Made by a program: the position numbers and the translations under genes
Assembly: GCF_014640815.1 (NCBI RefSeq)
Contig: NZ_BMHM01000001.1
Span: 682,001-746,000 of the forward strand
Reading direction: 5' to 3'
Source of the DNA: Vreelandella lutescens
GTDB lineage: Bacteria > Pseudomonadota > Gammaproteobacteria > Pseudomonadales > Halomonadaceae
Length of the DNA: 64,000 nt
The notes under the pieces: generated by a model
The model's input: the letters and a program-made list of their open reading frames with translations, nothing else
What the model was told of the DNA's origin: nothing
Database searches by the model: none
In this document: one piece after another, positions 1-10,051 of the stretch
Position numbering within the stretch: the first letter of the stretch is position 1
How the letters are laid out: each line of letters begins with the position of its first letter

Positions 1-550
1 GGAAGTCTTTAACCTGCTGCTGCAGGTCATGGACCATGGTCGTCTGACGGATAACAACGGCCGCGAGGCGGACTTCCGTCATGTGATTCTGATTATGACC
101 TCTAACGCAGGGGCGGAGCAGGCGTCGCGTCGTTCTATCGGCTTCCAGCACCAGGATCACTCAACCGATGCAATGGAAGTGATTCGCCGCACCTTCTCGC
201 CAGAGTTCCGCAACCGCTTGGACGGCATTATCCAGTTCCATGCGCTGCCCACCACCGTGGTGCGCAATGTAGTCGATAAATTCCTGATCGAACTACAGGC
301 GCAGTTAGACGAGAAGCGTGTACAGCTAGAGGTTGACGACACCGCGCGGGATTGGCTGGCTGAAAAAGGCTACGATCCGGATATGGGTGCACGGCCAATG
401 GCTCGCTTGATCCAAGAGAAGCTTAAAAAGCCGCTTGCAGAGATGATTCTGTTTGGCGAACTGGCAGAGCACGGTGGCATTGTGCATGTCAGCTTGGAGG
501 AGGGAGAGCTACACTTATCGACAGAGTCTGAAATGGCGGATGCGCCCTGA
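1..550 (+). CDS. clpA: ATP-dependent Clp protease ATP-binding subunit ClpA (C-terminal part)
   Basis: The reading frame is open from base 2 and ends at a TGA at 548-550, so only the last ~183 residues are present. They cover the end of the second AAA+ module, with the sensor-1 stretch ILIMTSNAGAEQ, the FSPEFRNRLDGII arginine-finger/sensor segment, and the C-terminal D2 small domain with GYDPDMGARPM. ClpA is the hexameric unfoldase that feeds substrates to ClpP and, with ClpS, degrades N-degron proteins. The next genes are infA and the two aminoacyl-tRNA-protein transferases bpt and aat, which make N-degrons, so the cluster is functionally coherent. The start lies outside the window. Confidence 0.95.
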   Translation, partial: EVFNLLLQVMDHGRLTDNNGREADFRHVILIMTSNAGAEQASRRSIGFQHQDHSTDAMEVIRRTFSPEFRNRLDGIIQFHALPTTVVRNVVDKFLIELQAQLDEKRVQLEVDDTARDWLAEKGYDPDMGARPMARLIQEKLKKPLAEMILFGELAEHGGIVHVSLEEGELHLSTESEMADAP

Positions 551-606
551 AAAGGGCGCTAAGATACCGACAAGCAGTAAGGTAAGTAACCACTAGCAAA
601 CGCACA

Positions 607-637
607 GCGCCCTGTCTTCGACGGGGCGTTGTCGTTT
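607..637 (+). terminator. Intrinsic terminator of clpA
   Basis: A 9-bp GC-rich stem (608-616 with 620-628) closes a short TTC loop and is followed by a broken T-run (TTGTCGTTT). It lies 57 nt after the clpA stop and before the convergent infA gene. Confidence 0.65.
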
Positions 638-722
638 CCAGGGAGCGGCACCGTATTTACGTGTTACTAACAGGCATGGGGCGTTTCTGCGAGCAGACGT
701 TGCTTGAGGGCGAGATCAAGGC

Positions 723-941
723 TTAGCGCGAGCGGTAAACAATACGGCCTTTGGACAGATCGTAGGGCGTCAGCTCTACCTTAACCTTGTCGCCAGTCAG
801 AATACGGATGTAGTTTTTACGCATCTTGCCAGAGATATGAGCGGTCACAACGTGGCCGTTTTCCAGCTCAACCCGGAACATGGTGTTGGGAAGGGTATCA
901 ACAATAACGCCTTCCATTTCAATATGATCTTCGCGTGCCAT
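723..941 (-). CDS. infA: Translation initiation factor IF-1
   Basis: A 72-residue protein, the usual length of IF-1, forming a single S1/OB-fold domain with the family signature segments [31 protein letters not shown] and [19 protein letters not shown]-1 binds the 30S A site and, with IF-2 and IF-3, supports start-codon selection in the cytoplasm. A GAGG-type ribosome binding site precedes the ATG at 941. It converges with clpA and has the same strand as bpt and aat, but a 138-nt gap separates it from bpt, so it probably has its own promoter. Confidence 0.97.
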   Translation of the reverse strand: MAREDHIEMEGVIVDTLPNTMFRVELENGHVVTAHISGKMRKNYIRILTGDKVKVELTPYDLSKGRIVYRSR

Positions 942-1079
942 ATAGGCAGATCCTCACTTATTTTACATCGTGGATAGTCGAATGATTGCTTCCATAAGCG
1001 CTAGCACAAACCTACACGCCTAAGAAACAGCGCTATATTGTGCCGTAAGCCTGCCGTCAAGGCAAAAAAGCTGGCTAGA

Positions 1080-1814
1080 TTAGCGAATTAAAGGCCGCCA
1101 ATGCCGTCCGTCCAGCAGCTCAATGGGCGAAAAGGCCTGCTTGTAGCGCATCTTACGGCACTCCTCAATCCAGTACCCTAGATAGAGGTGTGGCAGATTT
1201 TTTTCTTGGCATAGTGCAATCAGCTGTAAAATAGCCAAGGTACCCAGCGAGCGCTTCTCCAGCGCGTCATCTACTTTAAAAAATGTATAAATAGCCGAAA
1301 GGCCATGCTCAAGATGGTCAAATGCAGCGACAGCAACCAGTTCACCCTCTAGATACATTTCCATCAAGTGTGCGTAGGGCTCTTCAAGGGTTAAAAAAGT
1401 GCGGTACTGGTCTCTGCTGGGCGGATACATATCGCCGTCTGCGTGACGCTGGCGAATATAGTCGGCGTACAGCGCATAATGTGTCGCGTCAAAGCGGGCA
1501 GCAATAACACGAATATCAATATCGGCATTCCGTCGCCAAATTTTTCGTTGTGTGCGGCTGGCGCTGAATTCGCCCACCGGAATCCGCACTGAGCGACACG
1601 CATTGCAGCCTTCGCAGTGGGGGCGGTATAAGTGGCGTCCGCTGCGACGAAACCCAAGCAAAGAGAGCGAGTCGTACACCCCAGGCACCGGTGACTCCTG
1701 AGGGTCTAAAAACAGCGTGGTAGCCTCTTTGCCAGGCAAATAGCTACAGGCATGCGGAACGGTTAGGAAGAAGCGCAAATCCCGCACGGGGCGGCGAGGA
1801 GCGTTACTACTCAC
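1080..1814 (-). CDS. bpt: Aspartate/glutamate leucyltransferase (bacterial protein-tRNA transferase, Bpt)
   Basis: This 244-residue protein belongs to the ATE/Bpt family, which transfers Leu from Leu-tRNA to N-terminal Asp or Glu and so creates a primary N-degron for ClpS/ClpAP. The N-terminal ATE domain has the expected cysteine cluster (PHCEGCNACRSVRIP, about residues 65-79). The C-terminal GNAT-like domain contains AIYTFFKVD and LYLGYWIEECRKMRYK. It lies 30 nt downstream of aat on the same strand and is presumably cotranscribed with it. The family is common in gammaproteobacteria but absent from E. coli. Confidence 0.95.
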   Translation of the reverse strand: MSSNAPRRPVRDLRFFLTVPHACSYLPGKEATTLFLDPQESPVPGVYDSLSLLGFRRSGRHLYRPHCEGCNACRSVRIPVGEFSASRTQRKIWRRNADIDIRVIAARFDATHYALYADYIRQRHADGDMYPPSRDQYRTFLTLEEPYAHLMEMYLEGELVAVAAFDHLEHGLSAIYTFFKVDDALEKRSLGTLAILQLIALCQEKNLPHLYLGYWIEECRKMRYKQAFSPIELLDGRHWRPLIR

Positions 1815-1844
1815 GGCTTGCCTCCTTGGTAAAAAACAGCACGA

Positions 1845-2594
1845 TTACTCTGCGTTAGCGTCTGAAGGTATTGCTGCCAGCCACGGCGAGGCGGGCACCC
1901 ACGGTGCTTGATGAGCAGCGAAAGGTAAGTGAAACGCCTTTTCTGGCAACCATTGTTCAAGATAGTTGATGAACGTGCTGCGGGCGACTGTTGTTGCTCC
2001 CAGGCTTTCCAAATGCGGGGTGTGCATTTGGCAGTCGATCAGTTTTCCGCCATGGGCATGCATAGCACCTGCCAGGTGGGCAAGGGCAATTTTAGAGGCG
2101 TCGGGTTGGCGTGAAAACATCGATTCGCCGAAAAACACTGGGCCCATCGCCACGCCATACAAGCCGCCAACCAACTCGCCGTTGTGATGTACTTCCACGC
2201 TGTGGGCAATACCCAGCGCATGTAGGCGCTGGTAGGCTTCGCGCATCTCGGGATTAATCCAGGTGCCTGGTTCATGGTGACGTGGCGCCGCGCATGCCTC
2301 AATCACCTGGGTAAACTGTTGATCTACGGTCACGCTAAAGCCACCATGTCGCAGTCGTTTAGCTAGGCTACGGCGTCGTTTAAACTGAGCGGGTAGCAGT
2401 ATCATGCGTGGGTCGGGGCTCCACCATAAAATAGGGTCATCGTCGCTGTACCAAGGAAAGATACCTTTCCGGTAAGCGTCAACCAGCCAGGCTGGTGTAA
2501 GCTCTCCACCGGCGGCTAGGAGGCCGTTGGGCGACTCTAACGCCTGCTCGGTAGAAGGAAAGTAAGGGTGTGGCGATGAGAGCCAAGGTAGCAT
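1845..2594 (-). CDS. aat: Leucyl/phenylalanyl-tRNA--protein transferase
   Basis: A 249-residue Aat family enzyme that adds Leu or Phe to N-terminal Lys or Arg, generating ClpS-recognised N-degrons. Diagnostic segments are the N-terminal FPSTEQALESPNGLLAAGG, WWSPDPRMIL, GGLYGVAMGPVFFGESMFS and the C-terminal LIDCQMHTPHLESLG. Length and motif order match the family. It is the first gene of the aat-bpt pair and is divergent from ftsK. With bpt, both branches of bacterial N-terminal aminoacylation are encoded here beside clpA. Confidence 0.97.
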   Translation of the reverse strand: MLPWLSSPHPYFPSTEQALESPNGLLAAGGELTPAWLVDAYRKGIFPWYSDDDPILWWSPDPRMILLPAQFKRRRSLAKRLRHGGFSVTVDQQFTQVIEACAAPRHHEPGTWINPEMREAYQRLHALGIAHSVEVHHNGELVGGLYGVAMGPVFFGESMFSRQPDASKIALAHLAGAMHAHGGKLIDCQMHTPHLESLGATTVARSTFINYLEQWLPEKAFHLPFAAHQAPWVPASPWLAAIPSDANAE

Positions 2595-2711
2595 CGCTTG
2601 CTCCTGTTGCTAGTGGCTTCTATAGAAGCGCTGTGACGGCGGAAGGATGCTCGGTATGATGCAAACTCGCAAGTGGATTAAAGACACCGTGTGGTGTAAA
2701 GGGAGAATCGC

Positions 2712-5700
2712 TTGAAAGTAAATAAGGCGGTAGACAAGCGAACGCAGCGACAGTCGCGTCAGTCACCATCTAGTAGTCATTCATCGACGCGGGTGAATGC
2801 CGCAAAGGATAAGGCGCGCCGTTTTGGCCTGCGTCTGCAAGGTTCCGCCCGTGAAGGGGTGGTCGTTGTGATGTTAGCACTTTGCGTCTTTTTGTTATTG
2901 GCGCTGTTTAGCTATCACCCAGCGGATCCAGGCTGGTCGTATCAAGGTCCAGAAACAGATGTACGCAACTGGATGGGTCCGGTCGGCGCATGGCTTGCCG
3001 ACGTGCTTTATTCACTGCTTGGGGCAAGCGCCCTGTGGTGGCCCGGTATGTTTGGCTATGCGGCTTGGTGGCTAATGCGCTCACGCCAGGTGCGCTTCGA
3101 GTTAGACCCCGTCGCGATTGCCGTGCGCGCGGGTGGCTTGGTGCTGCTGATGTTCGGCACGACCATGCTGGGCGCGCTGCACTTCTATCACCCAGACAGC
3201 ATCCTTCCCTATGCCTCAGGCGGCATCTTAGGAGAAGGGCTAGTAGGCACGTTGAAACCGCTAGTTAGTAGCGGTGGGGTGGGTTTGATTGCCGCCGCAT
3301 TGATACTTATTGGCTTCCCGCTGTTTAGTGGCATGTCGTGGCTACAGGTGGCCGATGAAGTGGGGCGTAAACTGTGTCGTATTGGCGGCTGGTTTAGCGC
3401 TCGCCGTGCCAAAGGTCGCGAGAGGCGGGCTGAGCGTGCCTCTGTGCGCGCAGCCGCTAAAGCCGCTGCTAAAAAAGTAAAACAGCGCTCTTGGGCCGAG
3501 CCTAGCGATACCAGTACGGATGCGGTGGATGAGGAAGAGGAGGTGCCCTCCATTAAGGTCGCACCCCGCGCCAGCGAAGCACCTGTACCGTCGGAGCGCA
3601 GCGCCGTGAGTGAGCGCTCACCGACAGGCCGCCGTGAGCGCCGCGAACCAAGCTTCTCAGCGCCAGAAGAGGAGTCGCAAGAGGCTCCCTCTGTGACGGA
3701 TACCTCCATTCCCTGGGAGGCCGCCTCGCTATTGAGCGAGCGCCATGCGACCGCTCATCACCGTTCGCCAGCACCAGCGACTGTCATGCCGGAGCCCGAG
3801 GCCGCTAAGCCTGCGCCTGAGCCCGCCGCGCCTAGCGAACCGCTGATGCCGTTATCTGCCAAAGAGGCGGAGCCTGCGCCCGCGCCAGTGGAAGAGCCTG
3901 AACAAGCGCCTGCGCAAGCCTCTGCGAAAAGCCCTGTCAGCGAACCTTCGCCGGAGCCCGTTCATGCGGCAGCCGAGCAAGCGCCAGCGCCTAAACCCGC
4001 GGTGCCGGTTGAGGAGCCCGTATCACTCACGAGTACGCCAGCCGAGCCAGCACCGGCGCCAGAAGCGCAAGACGACGAGCTCTATGCAGCCTCCGTACCG
4101 CTACGGGCTTTCCGGGATGAGCCAGCGCCAGCGCCTACAGAGGCAACGGCCCCTGCGGCGTTCACCAGTCGCCCCGAGCCAGAAGCTGAGCAAGCGCCTG
4201 AGCCCGTTCGCCCAGAGCCGGTGTCGCTACGTAGCGACGCCACTCCGCCAGCTTATCAAGCACCGCCTATCGCCGCCGAGCCCCGTCGGGAGCGCGTGCC
4301 GGAAGTCGTGCCGGAGCCTGTGTGGGACGAAGATGAGGATGATGAGCTGCCCGTCAGTCCGGTGGTGCCGCCCGCACCCCCTGCGGCCAGCTCACGCTAT
4401 GAGCCAACGTTCTCAACCGAACCCGCTGAAGCGGAAGCGGATAACGGCCCAACGCTGTGGACCGTTGAGCATTTGCAGAGCCAGCGCCCAGCGTTTGAAA
4501 CGCTCTCAGAGCCCGAAGGCGATGTGCCGAGTTTGCAGCTGTTAACGCCCCCAGAGCCGCATCAGCCTAACTACACTGATGAACAGCTCGCCGATATGGC
4601 CGAGCTTCTCGAAGTGCGGCTGCGTGAGTACGGTGTTAAAGCGGAAGTTGTTGATACTTGGCCTGGGCCTGTGATTACGCGTTTCGAGATTAAGCCGGCC
4701 GCCGGGGTGAAAGTTTCTAAGATCAGCAATCTGGCGAAAGACCTTGCCCGCTCGCTGATGGTGAAAAGCGTTCGCGTGGTAGAGGTGATTCCCGGTCGGC
4801 CAACGGTGGGTATTGAAATACCTAACCCGCACCGCGCGATGATTCGCCTGCGTGAAGTGATCGACTCTGATCGCTATCAGCAGGAGAGCTCGCCGCTGAC
4901 CATGGCGCTGGGTCAAGATATTGGCGGCGGCCCGGTGGTGGCTAACCTAGGCAAGATGCCCCACCTGTTAGTGGCCGGTACCACCGGCTCGGGTAAGTCG
5001 GTGGGGGTCAATGCGATGTTGATCTCTATGCTGCTCAAGGCCAAGCCCGATGAGCTCAAGCTGATCATGGTGGACCCTAAGATGCTGGAACTGTCGGTCT
5101 ACGATGGTATTCCGCACTTGCTGGCACCCGTGGTCACCGATATGAAAGAGGCGGCCAATAGCCTGCGCTGGTGCGTGGCGGAAATGGAGCGTCGTTACAA
5201 GCTGATGGCGGCCATGGGCGTGCGCAATATTGCGGGCTTTAATGGACGTTTAGATGAAGCTGAGCGTGCCGGTGCCCAAGTGGCTGACCCACTGTGGGAG
5301 CCGCAGCCCTGGGAGATGCACCAAACGCCGCCGATTCTTGAAAAGCTGCCCTATATCGTGGTCGTCATCGACGAATTTGCCGATATGTTTATGATTGTCG
5401 GCAAAAAGGTGGAAGAGCTGATTGCACGCTTGGCACAAAAGGCCCGTGCGGCAGGTATTCACTTGATTCTTGCCACTCAGCGCCCATCGGTGGATGTGGT
5501 CACTGGCCTGATCAAGGCGAATATTCCTTCAAGGATGGCCTTCCAAGTCTCCTCGCGCATCGACTCGCGTACCATTCTGGATCAGGGGGGCGCAGAGAGC
5601 CTGTTAGGCCACGGGGATATGCTCTATCTGCCCGCAGGGTCTGGGCCGCCTAACCGTGTGCACGGAGCCTTTGTGGATGATGATGAAGTTCACCGAGTAG

Positions 5701-6020
5701 TCGATGATTGGAAGCGCCGTGGCGAGCCGGAGTATATCGAAGAGATCCTCTCGGGCGGCGTTTCTGCCGATGCGTTGACCGGGCTGGAAGCGGAAGGTGT
5801 TGATGGCGACGATGCCGAGCAAGATGCGCTTTACGATGAAGCCGTGCAGTTTGTCACCGAGACCCGCAAAGCCTCTATTTCGGCCGTGCAGCGTCGCTTC
5901 AAAATTGGCTATAACCGCGCCGCGCGCTTAGTGGACGCCATGGAGAGTGCCGGTGTTGTCTCTTCGATGGGAACCAACGGTGCCCGCGAAGTACTGGCAC
6001 CGCCACCGGTGGGTCACTAA
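2712..6020 (+). CDS. ftsK: DNA translocase FtsK
   Basis: A 1102-residue septal DNA translocase. The start is the TTG at 2712, preceded at a good distance by GGGAG. Four hydrophobic segments (about residues 46-66, 96-120, 136-160 and 180-205) anchor it in the inner membrane. Residues ~215-610 are a low-complexity Ala/Pro/Glu-rich linker. The motor carries Walker A GTTGSGKS near residue 755 and Walker [12 protein letters not shown] near residue 880. The C-terminal winged-helix gamma domain ([19 protein letters not shown]), which reads KOPS and activates XerCD, is intact. lolA and rarA follow, as in E. coli, but rarA is inverted. No trxB or lrp lies upstream. Confidence 0.97.
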   Translation: MKVNKAVDKRTQRQSRQSPSSSHSSTRVNAAKDKARRFGLRLQGSAREGVVVVMLALCVFLLLALFSYHPADPGWSYQGPETDVRNWMGPVGAWLADVLYSLLGASALWWPGMFGYAAWWLMRSRQVRFELDPVAIAVRAGGLVLLMFGTTMLGALHFYHPDSILPYASGGILGEGLVGTLKPLVSSGGVGLIAAALILIGFPLFSGMSWLQVADEVGRKLCRIGGWFSARRAKGRERRAERASVRAAAKAAAKKVKQRSWAEPSDTSTDAVDEEEEVPSIKVAPRASEAPVPSERSAVSERSPTGRRERREPSFSAPEEESQEAPSVTDTSIPWEAASLLSERHATAHHRSPAPATVMPEPEAAKPAPEPAAPSEPLMPLSAKEAEPAPAPVEEPEQAPAQASAKSPVSEPSPEPVHAAAEQAPAPKPAVPVEEPVSLTSTPAEPAPAPEAQDDELYAASVPLRAFRDEPAPAPTEATAPAAFTSRPEPEAEQAPEPVRPEPVSLRSDATPPAYQAPPIAAEPRRERVPEVVPEPVWDEDEDDELPVSPVVPPAPPAASSRYEPTFSTEPAEAEADNGPTLWTVEHLQSQRPAFETLSEPEGDVPSLQLLTPPEPHQPNYTDEQLADMAELLEVRLREYGVKAEVVDTWPGPVITRFEIKPAAGVKVSKISNLAKDLARSLMVKSVRVVEVIPGRPTVGIEIPNPHRAMIRLREVIDSDRYQQESSPLTMALGQDIGGGPVVANLGKMPHLLVAGTTGSGKSVGVNAMLISMLLKAKPDELKLIMVDPKMLELSVYDGIPHLLAPVVTDMKEAANSLRWCVAEMERRYKLMAAMGVRNIAGFNGRLDEAERAGAQVADPLWEPQPWEMHQTPPILEKLPYIVVVIDEFADMFMIVGKKVEELIARLAQKARAAGIHLILATQRPSVDVVTGLIKANIPSRMAFQVSSRIDSRTILDQGGAESLLGHGDMLYLPAGSGPPNRVHGAFVDDDEVHRVVDDWKRRGEPEYIEEILSGGVSADALTGLEAEGVDGDDAEQDALYDEAVQFVTETRKASISAVQRRFKIGYNRAARLVDAMESAGVVSSMGTNGAREVLAPPPVGH

Positions 6021-6174
6021 CCGTGCCTTTGGCGGTACCAATCATGCAATAAGCGTGAAAGTCGCGCCGCCGGTGAAACCCTGCGGCGCTTTTCACGTCT
6101 GAGAGGCATACGGAACGTCTTATCGCTCCTTGCCTCGTCCGCTATTCGGCAATGAATGCCTAGGGAGAAAGAAC

Positions 6175-6831
6175 ATGCGCGAACCCTCTAATCGTCGCTC
6201 ACCTGCGTTGGCACTCGCCGCCAGTGCGCTCGGCTTAACGTTTGCTGCTCCAATGGCAGCATGGGCCAACGAGGCTGCAGAACGGCTCACAGAGCGCTTA
6301 GATCCTCTGGAAAATTATCACGCCACCTTTGAGCAACAGATTTTAGACGGTAGCGGTGAGCGCCTACAGAGCGCCCGTGGAGAAATGTGGCTATCGCGCC
6401 CTGGTTTGTTGCGTTGGGAAGTCGAAGCTCCCTATTCACAAACCGTGGTGTCTGACGGCGACGATGTTTACCTCTACGACCCCGATTTAGAGCAGGTCAC
6501 TGTACAAGCGATGGATGACCGCGTGACGCACACCCCGGCGCTGTTGCTATCAGGTAGTTCTGATGAACTCACGGCCAGCTACGATGTGTTTTACGAGCAG
6601 CAGGATGGCGATGATGTGTTTACGCTGATGCCGACGCTGGCAGATACCCTGTTTGAAGAACTCAGTATGGTCTTTGAGGGCGATACACTGACAGAATTAT
6701 GGATGATGGACAGCACTGGTCAGCGCACAGCCATTACGTTCAGTGATATTACCCGCAACGGTAATATCGACCGTGCTCTGTTTGATTTCCAGATTCCGGA
6801 AGGTACCGACGTTATCCGTGAAGAGCTTTAG
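6175..6831 (+). CDS. lolA: Outer-membrane lipoprotein carrier protein LolA
   Basis: LolA shuttles lipoproteins through the periplasm from LolCDE to LolB. The ATG at 6175 is chosen because AGGGAGAAAG lies just upstream and the protein then opens with a signal peptide (basic MREPSNRR, hydrophobic core, cleavage probably after AAWA). The 218-residue product shows the family pattern: ENYHATFEQQILDGSGE, RGEMWLSRPGLLRWE, QTVVSDGDDVYLYDPDLEQV and a C-terminal SDITRNGNIDRALFDFQIPEGTDV. It lies 154 nt after ftsK in the same direction and converges with rarA. Confidence 0.95.
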   Translation: MREPSNRRSPALALAASALGLTFAAPMAAWANEAAERLTERLDPLENYHATFEQQILDGSGERLQSARGEMWLSRPGLLRWEVEAPYSQTVVSDGDDVYLYDPDLEQVTVQAMDDRVTHTPALLLSGSSDELTASYDVFYEQQDGDDVFTLMPTLADTLFEELSMVFEGDTLTELWMMDSTGQRTAITFSDITRNGNIDRALFDFQIPEGTDVIREEL

Positions 6832-6907
6832 CCCTAGCGTAACTTGTCGGTAGTGAATAGCGAGTAAGAAGTAGTGGCGGTTTGGAAATGCTGCCCGCTA
6901 CCTGACA

Positions 6908-6931
6908 ATCAGGCACCTTAGGGTGCCTGAT
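6908..6931. terminator. Hairpin between convergent lolA and rarA
   Basis: A perfect 10-bp inverted repeat (6908-6917 with 6922-6931, loop TTAG) overlaps the last codons of rarA, whose stop codon is in the loop. No T-run follows on either strand, so termination efficiency is uncertain. Confidence 0.4.
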
Positions 6932-8243
6932 CTGCTTCCTGATCGCGGTTTTCCCGCCACGCCATAATCTCCCCGAACCGTTTCTCCTGGCCAAACGTGC
7001 TCGGCTCATAGAAGCGCGTTTTAGGTACGTCTTCTGGCCAGCAGTCGTGGGCGCTACCCGCTGGGTAGCCATCTGCCTCGTTATGGGCATAGCGATAGCC
7101 CTCGCCATGGCCTAGCTGCTCCATAAGTTTGGTGGGCGCGTTACGCAGGTAGCTGGGTACGTCCACTTGGGGCTGCTGCTGCACAAACTGCTGGGCACTC
7201 TTCCAGGCACGGTCAATACGGTTACTTTTCGGAGCCACCGCTAAATGGATCGCTGCATGAGCAATCGCTCGCTGGCCCTCATAATCACCCAGGCGCAAAT
7301 AAGCATCCCAGGCGGCAATCACCAGCGGTAGCGCGCGCGGGTCGGCATTGCCCACATCCTCTGACGCAATCGCAGTTAAGCGTCGTACGATATCTAACGG
7401 GTCGCCACCGCCTTGGATAAATCGCGCCATGTACAAAAGCGCGGCATCAGGACGCGATGAGCGGATCGATTTATGAATAGCGGATAACAGGTCGTAATAC
7501 GCATCGCCCTGTTTATCAAATGCACTGGACTGATGCCCCACCACATCCGCCAGAACCGCCTTGCGCAGCACTTCGCGGCCATTCGGCTGCTCGGTAAAGT
7601 CGCAGGCGGTTTCCAGCAGTCCCAGGGCGCGTCGGGCGTCTCCTGCGCTAGCGTGTGCTAACGCCTCTAACACTCCGGGCTCTACGTCGATGGCCCGTTT
7701 GCCAAGTCCACGCTGGGTGTTTTCCAGCGCTTGTGTCATGACCTCTATCAGCTCTTGTTGAGTAAGTGGTTTCAACACGTAGACCCGTGCGCGGGAGAGT
7801 AGCGCCGAATTCACTTCAAAGGAGGGGTTTTCGGTGGTCGCACCAATCAGCGTTAACAGGCCAGACTCCACGTGAGGCAGTAGGGCATCCTGCTGGCTCT
7901 TGTTCAAACGGTGAATCTCATCTAAAAAGAGAAGCGTGGGCGAACTGCGCTGTCGAGCGCGTTCCACCACTGCGCGAATTTCTTTTACGCCAGCCATCAC
8001 GGCACTGAGGTGCTCAAGATGTGCTTCAGACGCGCGTGCTAATAGCTCTGCTAGGGTGGTTTTGCCGACTCCCGGCGGCCCCCATAAAATCATTGAGCGC
8101 ACCACGCCTGACTCCGCCATGCGGCGCAGCGGCTTATCCGGCCCAACCAGAGCCTGCTGGCCAATGTACTCATCCAGGGTCAATGGGCGCATGCGATAGG
8201 CCAGAGGAGCCTCTTCACCTGGGGTCGCGTCAAAAAGATCCAT
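6918..8243 (-). CDS. rarA: Replication-associated recombination protein A (RarA/MgsA)
   Basis: A 441-residue AAA+ ATPase of the RarA/WRNIP1 family, related to clamp-loader subunits, that acts at stalled replication forks. The start at 8243 gives [11 protein letters not shown] and has GGAAG five bases upstream; a longer in-frame opening to 8291 lacks support. Visible motifs are Walker A GPPGVGKT (residues 55-62), Walker [17 protein letters not shown], sensor-1 [11 protein letters not shown], and the C-terminal tetramerisation region with the [14 protein letters not shown] segment. In E. coli rarA follows lolA co-directionally; here it is inverted. Confidence 0.95.
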   Translation of the reverse strand: MDLFDATPGEEAPLAYRMRPLTLDEYIGQQALVGPDKPLRRMAESGVVRSMILWGPPGVGKTTLAELLARASEAHLEHLSAVMAGVKEIRAVVERARQRSSPTLLFLDEIHRLNKSQQDALLPHVESGLLTLIGATTENPSFEVNSALLSRARVYVLKPLTQQELIEVMTQALENTQRGLGKRAIDVEPGVLEALAHASAGDARRALGLLETACDFTEQPNGREVLRKAVLADVVGHQSSAFDKQGDAYYDLLSAIHKSIRSSRPDAALLYMARFIQGGGDPLDIVRRLTAIASEDVGNADPRALPLVIAAWDAYLRLGDYEGQRAIAHAAIHLAVAPKSNRIDRAWKSAQQFVQQQPQVDVPSYLRNAPTKLMEQLGHGEGYRYAHNEADGYPAGSAHDCWPEDVPKTRFYEPSTFGQEKRFGEIMAWRENRDQEADQAP

Positions 8244-8486
8244 ATAAACTTCCATTGTAAATCGAGACGTTGAACAACCAGCACTGAACAAGTGTCTGTG
8301 GTAAATAGCGTAACGTCAGGCTACCTTTTGGCATAACCGTGAATAAGCGCCCGCTATGTTTTGATAATCTCAGAGGCGCATGGCAAGGATTAACGCTAGT
8401 GTAGTAGAACCCAGCTCATGATCGTGTGCCTAATGCTTACGTAGGGAGAAAGCAGCAGGCATGACACTTACAAAGGAGACGGCACG

Positions 8487-9032
8487 ATGTTAAACCAATT
8501 GCGTCTAGATCATGCCAACATGGCGCGAATGCTCCATGTGCTGCAGTTAAAGCATAAAACCTTGGCCAGCGGTGAACGGCCCGACTTCAAACTAATGCGC
8601 GAGGTAGTGGACTACATTTTGTCCTACATGGATGGCTTTGCAACGCCCCTAGAGCGTATCTGCGTTGAGCGGTTGCAGGTTCAGGCACCCCAACAGCTTC
8701 CACTGATGGAGCAAATGGCCAGCGATTATCGCGAGCTAAAACCTCGTTTAATGCGCCTTTCCCACGATATCGACATGATCCTCATGGATAACATTCTCCC
8801 CATGGATCGTTTTGCCGAGGATTTAAAAGCGTATTTGGAAGCCCATCGCGGCTATTTACGCCATGAGCGAGAAGGACTCTTCCCTCTCATTGATCAGCAC
8901 TTCAGCGCTGAAGACATGGAAGAGCTACGTCAAGCGCTGCCAGATGGAGCTGAAAAAGAGCTAGAGCGCCTACAGCTTGCCTACCCAGAGCTCTATGCCG
9001 AGCTATGCGGCGCTGAGGTTCCCGCCCTGTAA
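8487..9032 (+). CDS. Hemerythrin HHE-fold protein with an incomplete metal site
   Basis: An all-helical 181-residue protein matching the hemerythrin HHE-domain layout: helix 1 with LRLDHANMARML (His9), helix 2 DYILSYMDGFATPLERICVERL, helix 3 near residues 78-95, helix 4 AHRGYLRHEREGLFPLI (His120, His126, Glu127). HHE proteins usually bind a di-iron centre and respond to oxygen, NO or iron. Here the helix-2 histidine position reads Ala/Thr and the helix-3 EH position reads DY, so a canonical di-iron site is unlikely. It is an isolated gene with an AAGGAG ribosome binding site and its own terminator. The fold call is inference from pattern. Confidence 0.7.
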   Translation: MLNQLRLDHANMARMLHVLQLKHKTLASGERPDFKLMREVVDYILSYMDGFATPLERICVERLQVQAPQQLPLMEQMASDYRELKPRLMRLSHDIDMILMDNILPMDRFAEDLKAYLEAHRGYLRHEREGLFPLIDQHFSAEDMEELRQALPDGAEKELERLQLAYPELYAELCGAEVPAL

Positions 9033-9065
9033 CAACCCTTTCAAACGCAAAATCTTCAGAGCCTA

Positions 9066-9096
9066 ACGGGGCGTGTTAAACTAGCGCCCCGTTTTT
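9066..9096 (+). terminator. Intrinsic terminator after the HHE-domain gene
   Basis: A perfect 8-bp GC-rich stem (9066-9073 with 9085-9092) is followed by a run of five T. It lies 33 nt downstream of the stop codon at 9032. Confidence 0.85.
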
Positions 9097-9196
9097 ATGG
9101 GCAGCTGAACTGTCATGCCACTGCGTGATGGGTGCGGTAAATAGCGCGTTAATCAACGCAGGGTTTCAACAGGGCGGATTGCGTAGGTGAGGGGTA

Positions 9197-9994
9197 ATGT
9201 CAGGGCCAATACTGATTTTTGATTCTGGCGTGGGCGGTCTATCCGTGGCACATGCGCTGCGTCAGCACTATCCCTCTGCGGCCCTATGCTACGCCTGCGA
9301 CAACGCGTGGTTGCCTTATGGCCTGCGTGACGATGTCACGCTCGCACAGCGCATAGTGATGGTTTGCCAAGCCGCGGTGCAAGCCTGTGATGCCAGCGTG
9401 CTGGTGGTAGCCTGTAATACGGCGAGCACCCTGGCCCTTGAAGGCCTGCGCCAAGCGCTAACGATTCCGGTGATTGGCACGGTGCCAGCGATTAAACCCG
9501 CCGCGCTCATCAGCACCTCGCGTCATATTGGCCTGCTGGCCACCACCGCCACGGTTAACCGGCCCTACACCCAAACACTCATCGACAGTTTTGCCAGTGA
9601 CTGTGTGGTCACCAAAATAGCCGCTGATGCGCTGGTCACTGAGGCGGAGGCTTGGCTGGCTGGCGTGCCGTTGAACGCACCGCGCATTCAGCAGGCGCTA
9701 GCACCGCTGTGGCAGGCAACTGAGCAGCGCCCCGCACTGGATACAGTGGTACTTGGCTGCACCCACTTTCCACTGCTGCAGCCGCTGTTGGCCACGCTTG
9801 CCCCAACGCCGCTTGCGTGGGTGGACTCCGGCGACGCTATTGCCCGTAGGGTAGGTCAAGTGGCCGTCAACCTAGTCAGCCGCGCTCAAGATGGACGTTG
9901 CTTCACCACAGCCCCTGCCCAAACGCTGACTGACGGGCTTGCCCGCTATGGTTTTAGCGCGCCACGGCCCCTTTTGCTGCCCAGCGTCTGCTAA
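9197..9994 (+). CDS. murI: Glutamate racemase
   Basis: MurI converts L-glutamate to D-glutamate for peptidoglycan in the cytoplasm. The 265-residue product has the Asp/Glu racemase signatures: FDSGVGGLS (Asp9, Ser10), the first catalytic cysteine in ACNTAS (Cys73) and the second in GCTHF (Cys188), 115 residues apart as expected of the two-base mechanism. GAGGGG lies just before the ATG. trmA follows 57 nt downstream on the same strand, and the pair could be cotranscribed. Confidence 0.96.
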   Translation: MSGPILIFDSGVGGLSVAHALRQHYPSAALCYACDNAWLPYGLRDDVTLAQRIVMVCQAAVQACDASVLVVACNTASTLALEGLRQALTIPVIGTVPAIKPAALISTSRHIGLLATTATVNRPYTQTLIDSFASDCVVTKIAADALVTEAEAWLAGVPLNAPRIQQALAPLWQATEQRPALDTVVLGCTHFPLLQPLLATLAPTPLAWVDSGDAIARRVGQVAVNLVSRAQDGRCFTTAPAQTLTDGLARYGFSAPRPLLLPSVC

Positions 9995-10051
9995 GCAGTC
10001 GTTTTACAGAACATATTTTCCGCAATTCATAGTGAGTAATGAGGAGCCACC

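Noticed and set aside
3964..4545. 193-codon open frame in the ftsK linker
   Set aside because: Alternate frame of the Ala/Pro-rich low-complexity linker; the FtsK frame is intact on both sides.
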